From Guadua angustifolia (taxonomy: Eukaryota > Streptophyta > Magnoliopsida > Poales > Poaceae), in NCBI GenBank assembly GCA_036346375.1, contig CM070520.1, positions 16,937,791 through 17,001,790 on the forward strand: a stretch of DNA of 64,000 nt, written 5' to 3'. The translations under genes were made by a program, and so were the position numbers. A model generated the notes under the pieces. It did no database searches. It saw only the letters and a list, made by a program, of their open reading frames with translations, and had not been told where the DNA came from. Below are positions 47,401-56,837 of the stretch, in pieces; within the stretch, counting starts at the first letter, position 1; every line of letters begins with the position of its first letter.

Positions 47401-47891
47401 CCGACACCGGGGTGCCCAAGTCGATCATGCCAAGTTTGGAATGCATCGACGTTTTGAAAAATTACCTTATATGCAACATGTTTTATGGGCTTAATGTATG
47501 TATAGTACAATCCAGAGTCGAGAGTTGGAATTTTTTCGCATATTTGTTTGCCATATCCAGTAAGTCTGGTTAAGAGAAGATACTCCTCTTTGTTTTCTTC
47601 ATGTGTTTCCACATGAATACCATTCTTATGAATATCTCTATAACTCAATAAGGTACGAGTTAAATCAGGATACAATAAAGCATCCTCGATTGTAATCTGT
47701 GTACCCATAGGGAGGGTGATTGTGGCTCGACCAGAGCCAACTATCAACGCGTCACGACCAGCGATCGTTAAAACATTTCCTTCTCTTTTCTTAAGAGTTT
47801 GGAAATATGTTATCTCTGTGAGTATAGAGTTTGTAATACAACTATCCACAAGGCATAATTCCTCCTCCGAGGGATTGACTTCAAGAGACAT
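44422..47891 (-). pseudogene. copia pol: GAG-pre-integrase, integrase, RT, RNase H; broken
   Basis: Read right to left: the zinc-binding GAG-pre-integrase region with WHDRLGHPG and CTACATGK (47460-47300), integrase with GDICGP, the DNAAEF block and SVPYVHT (47250-46945), a damaged middle region, reverse transcriptase with YKWVFVRKRNE (45850), DVVTAYLYGSL and the VYVDDLNIIG motif (45390), and RNase H with TGYTDAGYLSD and the SEIIALYEASREYVWLR block (44900-44700). Stops: TAG after SVPYVHT (46944), TAA after SLYGLK (45526), TAG near 46276; frame shifts near 46300 and in 46440-46780. The stops all sit where CAG or CAA is expected. Pol starts in its own frame downstream of gag. Confidence 0.9.
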
Positions 47892-48104
47892 CTATAGTAA
47901 GAACAAGAATTAATTAAAACTCTTTATTCTACACATATAGTGATACATACACATTGTATTGAATATCTAACATAACGATAATGCAATATTACAATACATA
48001 TGAGTTTGTGCAAATAAATATACAACTCCAAATTACAAACAGTTTTGAAACTTTAATTATTACAACACATAATATTATTTGATAATAATCACGGACATGG
48101 AGAT

Positions 48105-49148
48105 TTAAGCTAAATCTCCATACATGTCACCCGAGGTGTACTCAATGAGCATGTCGTCCATTACAGGAAGGTCCACTTGCTGAGTAAGGGCTTCATTGTT
48201 TGGCGATTCTTTAGGAACCGAAGACGAACAACCAGCCTCCTTTGAAGTCTCAGTAGTAAGATTGAAGTGTGCTTCATATCTTGGTGCCTTCTATTTGCCA
48301 TCACGGAGGGATTTCTGATAAAGATCAACCAAGTGTTTTGGAGTACGACAAGTCGCGGCAAAATGTGTGTTACAACCACACTTATGACAAAGTCTTTTAT
48401 TGTCATAGGTAGTTTGTGCATTGCCACGTGCCTTCTTGTTAGCATGGTGTCTGCGGTTCTTGTTAAATTTGCGTCTACCAGGAGGGTTCTATGGATTACC
48501 AGATGGAGATCCATTGAACTTTCTTTTATTCGGAGCATTATTCTAAATATTATGAATTTCAGGCAAAGGTGCTGAACCAATTGGGCGCAACTTATGATTC
48601 TTAACAAGAAGTTCATCATTCTTTTCAGCCTGAGATAATGTATGAATAAGTCGAATAAACCTGATATTTTTCTTTCCGGTATTGATTGCACAATACCGTC
48701 TCATTGGAAGCATAGTAGATAGAGTTTTCTCTATCTTTTCTGCATCCGTCGGTTCTTTCTCGCAAAACTTCAACCTACTACAGATGTTATGAACATCATG
48801 ATTGTATTCAGCCACAGATTTAAAATCTTGTAAGCGTAGGTGATTCCAATCATGCTGTGCATCAGGATATATAATTTCCTTCTACTGTTCATAACGTTCT
48901 TTAAGAGCAACCCACAGAACACGAGGAATTTCTTCCAAAATATACTCTTTCTTGAGATCTTTATGGATAGAAGTGCGTAACAAAAATAAGGTAGTGTACT
49001 TCATTTGATCAAGGACCGGAGGGCCCCCTTCAACTGGTTCATTTATCGCAGTTGAAATCCCTCGAGATGCAAAACTAATTTTGACATCTGATGCCCATGA
49101 AGGATAGTTGCTCCCATCAAGGGCGAGTTCTTCAAACTCTTTTTGCAT
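48105..49148 (-). pseudogene. copia gag, four in-frame TAG stops
   Basis: The frame starts MQKEFEELALDGSNYPSW at 49148 and ends at TAA 48105-48107. It contains the UBN2/copia gag core (WVALKERYEQ, HDWNHLRLQDF) and a zinc knuckle CHKCGCNTHFAATC (about 48370-48330; Cx2Cx4Hx4C). Four TAG codons interrupt it, near 48882, 48543, 48490 and 48290, each at a position where glutamine is plausible. No frameshift is needed to read through. Confidence 0.85.
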
Positions 49149-49863
49149 TTCCTACATGGCATAACCATCGATTTTATTAATTCACCAAATATTGGTAAAT
49201 TTTAAAAACCTTAATGGTGGTGTTGTAATATTTAAGTGCAAATTTTAAATCATATCTTATATTTTGGATGGTTGGAGTAGACCATATAATTAAGGTAATC
49301 TCCATAAATGGAGTAGACCATATGATTAAGGTAATCTCCATAAATGGAGTAGACCATATATCCAAAAATCATTATTTTGAGATAACACTTTATAGGTAAT
49401 CATCAAGTTCGAACATGATGGTCTACCTCATAGTGATGGGCAATTTAAATTGCTGCTCAAAAAGGCATGGTCTCCGGGCAGAAATATTCAGAAAACTGAA
49501 TAAGATGCAGCCAATGCCCTAGTCTCCATCACCTTGTGTTTATTCTCAAAAATAATGTAAGACATGTTTTTAAATTTTGCTTAAAATCCTGGACAATTAA
49601 GTGGTACTTAATTGTGAGAATTTTAAAGTTATTAAAATGCATTTTGTTAAGTTGCAAAATTAATAACATACACATATGCAAAAGTATATACACAAACACA
49701 TATATACATTTACAGATTACAGATAACATCAGGGGTCTTAAAAATATAAAGACACAACACTGATATACAACATAATGCAAATACTGTAAAATACAGGGAC
49801 TAAAATGCATAAATGCTGTAAATACTAAAAATAAATAAATTTAGTAAATAAGTTAACTGGCCA

Positions 49864-50110
49864 TGGACCGAATTTTGGCCTGCCACTGTTGTGGCCCGTG
49901 TAAACCCGTCGGGGGTATTGGGGGAAAACGGAGGCGTGGGCCTAGGCCGACGAAGTGGCCCAAGGCGTGCCCTTGCGCGGGGAGGTTTACAAATCGCAAC
50001 CTGGGCTTGGGCCATTGATCCGGTCCAACAAGCACCATCGCCCGCGTCGCTTATAAGCGAGAAAAATCGACGGTTAGGGTTAGGGTTTGCAACCCTAACC
50101 GCTCCTAGTC
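49864..50110 (+). promoter_or_regulatory. Captured housekeeping-type promoter (site II plus telobox)
   Basis: The plus strand contains several TGGGCC/GGCCCA-type motifs (49930-50015), then TTAGGGTTAGGGTTTGC (telobox) at 50074-50090. In plants this pairing is typical of promoters of ribosomal-protein and other growth-related genes. It lies inside the copia leader in antisense orientation. Confidence 0.5.
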
Positions 50111-50194
50111 ATTTTCTGCCGCCGCCACCTCACTCAATTTGCCACCGTCACTGGCCATAGAAATCCACCGCCGACGCCAGGAGAGTCTCCAGCG

Positions 50195-50689
50195 CATGGA
50201 TCGGAAGCTTCTCGGTAGTGGCGGCGCTCCCCCTTCCCCTTTTCTTGCGGCGCTCAGTGGTGGGGGCCCTCCCCCTCATTTGGGGAGGAGAAGAACCCAT
50301 TGCCGCTGCCTCCGAAGCTGATTGAATGGGCGGAGGTGCCATTGCCGGTGAAGAAGGGCGGCGCCCCTGACCTGGCCACCATGGTGGGGCGCAATCCAAA
50401 GCCGGGCGGAGCCGGGGTTAGGGGCCTCCACCTCCACAGGTCCTCTTTAGTCGGTGTTGGTGAGGGCAGCCTCGGGGCTACCACAGTGGTGAGAAGGTCA
50501 GGTGGGTACCCCATCGGCATGAAGGGGAAATCCATCGTCGTCATCGAGGCTGGTGCTGGTGCCGACGCTGGGTGGAAGAAGGGGCCTGTCCGAGCGCGTC
50601 GACGACGAGGAACACCGTGGTGTCGGGGAACCCAGATGCCAGTGGCTCGGAGGCTGACCAAGGTGCGGTGGATTGCTGCGCAAAGATGA
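50195..50689 (+). pseudogene. Possible captured first exon inside copia leader
   Basis: An ATG at 50195 follows the telobox promoter and a C-rich leader. The frame (MDRKLLGSGG) is shifted near 50280 into one reading NPLPLPPKLIEWAEVPLPV, open to 50689. No domain recognised. The opposite strand is also open over 50254-50838, so coding sense is uncertain. Confidence 0.35.
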
Positions 50690-50870
50690 TCATGATCCAA
50701 GACGCCAATGCGTGTAGCGCGATGGAACTCGCGGGCTACCGCGACGAGGAGGGTGGAGACAACACGGTTGAGGGTAAGAATCGGCATTCTTCTTACCGTA
50801 ATAATCGCCGTGTTGTTCTTCCTCTTTTCTGCTATCAAAACTCAGGGAAGAATCTACGTGCTTGATAACG

Positions 50871-51139
50871 TGTTTAGATTAGGAAGTTAAAGAACAAATG
50901 ATGTGTGAACTTGTTGTTCTATTCCATTCATGATCAAAGGATTATATACATAGTGAATGGGTGGCAATGCACCCGTTCGGATTACAATGAGAGGGAGAGA
51001 ATGAAAGATTGTGTAGCTTTGTGAATAGGTGTCTATTCCTTGCTTTGTGTTGGTTATTCCTTGCTTTGTGTTGGTTGATTGAAGATGTTGTTTTATGAAG
51101 AGATGGATGAAGATCATCCATTCATGTCTGTTCGCAACA
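50871..51139 (-). repeat. 5' LTR of copia element
   Basis: 269 bp, TGTTGCGAACAG to TCTAAACA on the minus strand. It is followed on its outer side by polypurine tract and internal sequence (51140-51233), which is normal for a 3' LTR, not a 5' one. Confidence 0.88.
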
Positions 51140-51233
51140 CTCCCCCTTGATCGAATCCATCTTCTGAGATCAATATGGAATTATTTTGTCTATGAACCTG
51201 ACATGCCTAATATCATCCTCTAAAAAACCCAGT
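51140..51233 (-). mobile_element. Fragment of copia internal 3' end
   Basis: Matches 44154-44247 (polypurine tract onward, CTCCCCCTTGATCGAATCC to AAACCCAGT) with about one mismatch, then breaks off at 51233. It shows that the LTR at 50871 once ended a second, tandem element. Confidence 0.85.
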
Positions 51234-54119
51234 TATATGATATCATTCTAACAGGTCCTTAGTTAACCAATCACACATCCAATAGAAATTAATAAACTCC
51301 ACCACGACGAACAACACATTACAACCGCATTAGTTACATCCAGACTTAACGAATTGGTTAAATAGATTGTTGGAGACCGAAGTCGTGCACGTGATACTAC
51401 TCCCAATCAAACGAGCCAGCTTCAAAGTACCTAAAACAAAAGACAAACAAGCGTGAGTCCAAGACTCAGCAAAGTGTATCAAGTAAGAAAAGTAAGGAAT
51501 TCGATTAAAATACAACTACTTTAAGACATATAGAACAGTTCCTTTAATTGACATCCGTAAATAAAGGAAGCAGTTTGAATTCATATAAATCCAAAACGTA
51601 AGAACACAGTTACTTCATCATTTAACATAACCATTACTTAATTGAAATCATCTAGTAACAGAAGCAGTAATTAACTCCACTTACCAGAACCAACTCGAAA
51701 ACGCAACAAGACCCTACCCATGCCTCAGTAATCATTTTTGGATGAGCCCATGACTCAATCCTCAACCTGCTCTTTCCATTCTCATCAATCGACATTTGGC
51801 AATTGCAACACACAATGCAATGAAATGCTTTTATGCTTTCATGCTCAAAATGCAACCTTTTAGCCTATACCGGTATAGGTGAGTGCACACCTGTCGGTGT
51901 GCACCCTCTCATTCCCAACCATCCCGTGGCGGGGCCTACTCTTACTGACTCGCTCCCATCCAATTCCGTGGATGAGACTACAAGGTAGGACTCATCTCAG
52001 GAGCACTCCGGATTAGACATATGTCCCCATATGTCTTTCTCACCGACCCGGCTCGAATCAAAATGCACGACATGCAAAAATGCGACATTCCATTACAACT
52101 CCATATGTCATGAGTTAAAACCATAAACACAAGCCCAAATAGAATCTGTAAAGGTATCATCGCCTAAAATGGATCGAAATAATAAATTGCTCAGATAGAA
52201 AACTTAACTTCCACGCAATATGAAATTCTCAATCCCATAGACTTTCATCCCTTCCCAAATAATGTGATTTTATCATAAAAACATAATCAGCTTACTAGGC
52301 GAGCTCACAACATAATCTAAATATTAGAGTAAATATATTTGTAATGCTAATGATCAACTTATCCCCATAATACACTCTAGAGATGCACTTGCATCCATTC
52401 CCTTAACCTTTTAATCATCATAAGCATTTTCATAAGATGAACCATTTTTTTAGTTATATCCAAGCAAAGCTTATCATTTGCGTAGTCCTCGGCAATTACG
52501 TACGCTAAAAACAAACAATCAAATAATCCTCCTAGCCACGATCTAGGGAATGTACTTGCCTTTACCGACGGAGAATGGAGTGGCATGCGATTGAGGCCAC
52601 TCCCGGCAGAACCTTCCCTGCAAATAAACAATATTCATCCAACTTAAATTTATGCACACTCGATACAAGCGATAGAAGAAATCAACATCTTTTGCATAAC
52701 ATAGGTAGAGCGATTCAACTCCAAACTCATTCGGGGGAGCAGAACAAGCAAAATCCACGAATTCATGGACCCTCTGGATGCCAAGATGTGACAAATAATC
52801 TATGCCTCATCTATAAATCAGAGTAGTATATGAACTCAAACAACACAACTAAATCCCTAGTTATTTCATCCATGTAGACAAAAGAATTGAGTAATAAAAG
52901 AGCATGCATGCATATCAGTTGGGCTCAAGAGAAAGCACTTCGCAATCCGAATATGGGTTCTGAAACTCCAATTCATAAAATCGAGTAAAATGTATACTCA
53001 GTGCTAAGGGTTGCAGAGCCAAATAAATTCTTTACATATGAAATACTCTAAGATATTAATCCTATGAAATCATTTAAGCTCTACCACCGCAATCCAATGG
53101 CCATAATGCAGAACACACAAATGGAATATTTACACAAGAGCTCGGCACTGAATCTTGTACACTTAACATTGAAGACACAAAACACAAATACACATGGGGG
53201 TTAGACTAATCCCATTTGCTAGACAATCAAAATTTCACCAAGAAGTTGGTCATGCTAATGCACATAAAACTCCCCAACTTCAGACATACATATCTTTACT
53301 AATCATAACATGGAAAGATTTAACATACTGAAGCAAGCAAGTTTAATCACCAGGGACAAATACTTTAGCATTTCATCACCTACAAATTTATTCATGTATC
53401 AATCCAAATCCATATACTTCTCCAGATTCATAAGGGATTCTTTACATATGTGCGGCAAGTGTAAAAATCATAGCAATCAGACATCAAGCTAGTAATTAAA
53501 ATCAATCAAACCACCGTCTCGAATCGGCCCAAACAAGAGCCACTACACATGCGTACACCTCACAGCCATTTCATCGAACACTTGGCATGCGCAAAGAACC
53601 AAACCCTCAATTTAATTGTTTGAGTTCTCACCACAAGAAGGCAGGGTGCCGCTGCCAATTTGGTCACAGCTTCGCCTTGCTTCTTTGCTGCTTTGCCGCC
53701 CAAATAGGAAGAGGAGAGGGGCGCCGAGCCAGAAGGGGAGGAGCTAGGGCGACGCCGGCCGGGCTGGAGAGGAGGCGCAGGGGGGAGAATGGGGGGAGGT
53801 CACCGGCAGGAGGGGGTGGCCATGCCACCGGGGGAGAGGCCGCCGCCAGCTAGCCGGCCGAAGGGAGGCGCCGACAGGAGGGGATGTGGCAGCAGGAGGG
53901 GGAAGGGTGGAGGCGCATGGGTGAAGGAAGGAAAGAAGAGGGTGGAGGGAGGAGAAAAGAAGAGGGTGGGGGAAGGATAAGGTTAGGTGGGAGAAAATAG
54001 GAAAAGGCAACAAAATTCTCTCCCACACTCAACTCTAGAATCCCCACAAAACACAACCAGGTCCTCCAATCACCCGGAACAGAAGTCCCCAGACTCGGAG
54101 GAAAACCCGCAGTATTACA
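51234..54119 (-). repeat. Second Tekay/Del-like LTR, inverted and truncated
   Basis: The minus strand matches the LTR of 12738-20969: for example GTGATTGGTTAACTAAGGAC (51247-51266 complement; 20750), the GTGCACACCGACGGG region (51880; 19920) and a GC-rich start region (53690-53990). It begins TGTAATAC at 54119 on the minus strand. The last 190 bp or so are missing at 51234, where the copia fragment starts. No gene; frames are fortuitous. Confidence 0.75.
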
Positions 54120-54681
54120 GATGGCTTATTTTGGCAAAATATGTCTCCATGCTAGCAGCGACACATTTTTGGCTCGGCTTTTTCCATTTTTTGAATTTTA
54201 AACTAATTTCAAACAAGCTTTTAATTGCTGCTAGAAATTTTTGTAATTCTTAGAAATAGAAAATTAACTCCAAAATTTATGACAATATTTGTGAGTGTTA
54301 TTGAGGTGGTACTTACATTTCTTTAATCTTTTCAGAATTTTTGCAGGTCTACATTTTCTGCAAAAATTCTTTGAGTGCTTCAATTTTTCATAAATATTGT
54401 AATATTATATTATCCAAAAATAGCAACTCAACTCCAAAATTCATGAAACTTTTGGAGAGGTAATTTAGGTTACCTAGAGCTTAAATGTAATATTTTTAGA
54501 CTTTGAATAGTTCCAAATTTTGAAACCTATATTCCAGAAGTTGTGGCTAGGAAATGAAAAAGTGTATTATTTTAATTGCTAAAAATTCTTGAAAATTCAG
54601 AAAATCCACAGCCAATACAAGGAAACAACTTGGCATATTATTATTTATTTATATTTTTTTGGCAAGTTTTGGGATGTTACA
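54120..54681 (-). repeat. Older LTR fragment next to segment C
   Basis: On the minus strand it starts TGTAACATCCCAAAACTTGCC at 54681; very AT-rich. The Tekay-like LTR at 54119 appears to be inserted in it. A short piece of the same LTR start (GGCATGTTTTGGAATGTTA) also precedes segment B at 36920. No gene. Confidence 0.5.
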
Positions 54682-54897
54682 CAATTATATCGTATGCACA
54701 ACACTACTCAACCTTCTGAACCAAGTTCAGAAATTGGAAGAGTTGTAAAAAGGATAAGGATGATGAATACGACGAACATCGCTATACCACATACAAAATA
54801 CCATAAGTTATAGAACAAAATTAAATTTCGTTACTCCAGTTGCCTTTCCATATATGACAAGTAAAGTTTCCTTTACAAAGCCATCAAGAAATTACTA

Positions 54898-55155
54898 CTC
54901 CCTCTAGTTACAAATAATTGTTGTTTTGGACATAGGTGCAATCAAACTTTCAAAAAATTGACAGGCAATATTTGTTTATATATTTAAATTGGATACATGA
55001 AAACCATACGTGTAGATTCGTCTCTAAAAGTACTATCACAATATTATGATTTTATTAGGTTTTATAAATATATTACAGTAGAAATTAGAAGTTAAAGCTG
55101 TGTTTTGAACATTGTGTCGATATCCAAAACGATAACTATTTGTGACCAGAGGGAG
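54898..55155. mobile_element. Stowaway-like MITE in segment C
   Basis: 258 bp with CTCCCTC and GAGGGAG ends and TA duplications (54896-54897, 55156-55157); orthologous to 37147-37404. Confidence 0.88.
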
Positions 55156-55339
55156 TATCGGATAAGAGTAAAATATAGTTCATAATAAATAGGGGCAAGG
55201 AATAAAAAATATGTGAAATTAATAGACGTTGAAATAAACTAAAAGCAATAAATTTTAATATATTAATAAATACTGCAATAGATAACTCACCGAAGAAAAA
55301 ACAAGTAAATGGAGAATACAAAAGAGCATGTGGCACTTA

Positions 55340-55690
55340 TTTGATATCAATAAACACAAGCACTAAATACCAGACTAAATCATTTATGTTGAACCTAAAA
55401 AGATATAAAATCTTCGGATTGTGATATCAACATTAAGGTAGGAGAGAAGGTAAATGCAATAATCAATCAACTACTACCTAATATTTGATATCAATAAACA
55501 TAAGCACTAAATACCAAACTAAATCATTTGTGTTGAATCTAGCAAGATATAAAATCTTTGGATTGCGATATACCAGACCAAAATCATTTATGTTGAATCT
55601 AGAAGATATCAAATCTTTGGATTGTGATATCAACATTAATGTAGGAGAGAAGGTAAATGCAATAATCAATCAATCAATTAATACCTAATA
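55340..55690 (+). repeat. Promoter-region tandem duplication of gene C
   Basis: The block TTTGATATCAATAAACA, AAGCACTAAATACCA, AATCATTTATGTTGAA, AGATATAAAATCTT, AACATTAATGTAGGAG occurs once upstream of genes A and B but about two and a half times here, directly upstream of the TATA box. Confidence 0.85.
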
Positions 55691-55704
55691 TTTGACTGTG
55701 CCTC

Positions 55705-55712
55705 TATATAAA
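55705..55712 (+). promoter_or_regulatory. TATA box of peptide gene C
   Basis: TATATAAA in the block conserved in all three copies, 55 bp before the start codon; the out-of-frame ATG at 55734 begins 29 nt downstream of its first base. Confidence 0.75.
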
Positions 55713-55759
55713 CACCAGCAAAGGAGCTTGGAAATGCACACTGAAGCAGCCTTCTCCTC

Positions 55760-56145
55760 ATGGCACTCGTCAAGAGCAATACCGGGAGGGCCGTGAACTC
55801 CATAGCTTCTGTTTTCATGGTTCTGATGATCATGTCCTCGACCATCTTGTCCTGCTATGCAAGTGGTATGTAGAATATCCCTGTTTTACTCTGCACTTTT
55901 CAAATGTTCGAATTAATTAACCAATCTATCTTATTCGTGTGTACTAACTAATTGAGCTACGGATGCTGTAACGCTTTGGATGTGTAGTTAATCCAGTGAA
56001 ATGCGCCGAACTCGCAGACTGCAAGGACGATGATTGCAACAAGGTCTGCGAACTAACTAAACTCCCGTATTCTACTGCCTTCTGCAAGAACGATGTTACT
56101 CCTAAGGAGTGCTGCTGCATACTGAAAGTGCAACCCAAAAGTTAA
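55760..56145 (+). CDS. Secreted cysteine-rich peptide, copy C (short tail)
   Basis: Two exons, 55760-55865 and 55988-56145, intron 122 bp; 87 residues. The signal peptide differs from copy B at 6 of 35 positions. Mature cysteines are spaced C-x5-C-x4-C-x3-C-x11-C-x8-CCC, one residue longer than A and B between the fourth and fifth. The acidic RIDDDG tail is absent: a deletion of about 70 bp joins the codons after CCC to former 3' UTR, which supplies the TAA stop. Splice borders are conserved. The gene may still be functional since all eight cysteines remain. Confidence 0.83.
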
Positions 56146-56212
56146 ATTTCATTCATGTGATTGATGAACTTGCAAGTGCATGTAAATGCGTCGATCTGTT
56201 TGACGCTAATTC

Positions 56213-56218
56213 AATAAA
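56213..56218 (+). terminator. Poly(A) signal of peptide gene C
   Basis: AATAAA in the conserved TTCAATAAACGTG context, 67 bp after the stop codon. Confidence 0.7.
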
Positions 56219-56272
56219 CGTGTTTTTGTTATGAAGATGTTAATTAGTGACATGGAACTTCTTTGGTGTGCC

Positions 56273-56837
56273 TTGTGTCTATTCTCAAGCCACCGTATGC
56301 TCCATCAACTCTCCCACGCCCCTACCTTTCTACGTCCATGAGCCCCTGACACCCCCCACTGTCCCACCGATCAGACGGGCACACGGGATTTCTGCTAGGA
56401 GCAAGCAATGGCGCAAACCCATGTGGCCTAGCATGCGGACACATCCACGGTGGACTAGGGCCAGTCGTGGACCGAGTTCACGCATCGGGATGCGTGTCAG
56501 TGCGTGATTGATCCACTTGTTTGATGATGTTTGCTTCACTGGTCGTACATCAGGCTATATGGCTAACATGTGTTCTATTACTTCTCTTGGGGACTCCAGG
56601 TATATTGGCTGGTTTCGACGGAACACACATCTGTGTTAGCCTGAAGTAAAGCAATAAGTGTCTTCCTATTTAGCATCCATTCCTGACCCTATCCGAACAG
56701 TTTTTGACTAGTCAGCAGGGTTATTGGGAAATTGTTTGATCTATTCGTTCGGTGGAGATGGTGTCTTTAGCATTTCCATCTTGTTAGGGTTTTCAGTCTT
56801 ATAGGATTTTATTGCATCACTAGCATCACTTAACTAT
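56273..56837. other. Intergenic, nothing recognised
   Basis: No supported gene, repeat or element end seen. Short frames on both strands lack any domain. Confidence 0.5.

Larger units (their letters stand above)
49149..50870 (-). other. copia leader with inserted GC-rich genic DNA
   Basis: 1.7 kb between primer-site region and gag, unusually long. 49149-49850 is AT-rich and includes a small repeat (GGAGTAGACCATAT three times, 49270-49355). 49860-50850 is GC-rich and looks like captured plant genic DNA on the opposite strand. The sequence beside the 5' LTR reads CGTTATCAAGCACG on the minus strand and is the probable primer site. Confidence 0.6.
43885..51139 (-). mobile_element. Ty1/copia element, decayed
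   Basis: Two 269-bp LTRs (50871-51139 and 43885-44153), TGTTGCGAACAG to CTAATCTAAACA on the minus strand, enclose a leader, gag and pol in copia order (integrase before reverse transcriptase). The polypurine tract AAGGGGGAG precedes the 3' LTR (44154-44162). Many in-frame stops make it non-autonomous. A further 94 bp (51140-51233) matching the internal 3' end lies outside the 5' LTR. Confidence 0.92.
54655..56272 (+). repeat. Duplicated segment C carrying peptide gene C
   Basis: Homologous to 36907-38435 and 4797-6080. It contains the same MITE as segment B and an extra duplication of its promoter region (55340-55690). Confidence 0.88.

Noticed and set aside
50254..50838. 194-codon minus-strand frame in the copia leader as a copia gene
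   Set aside because: Proline-rich without domain, and the same DNA reads better as captured genic DNA on the other strand; not enough evidence either way to list it as a gene.
54589..54813. 74-codon frame at the start of segment C
   Set aside because: Not conserved as a frame in segments A or B, where the homologous sequence has stops and indels.
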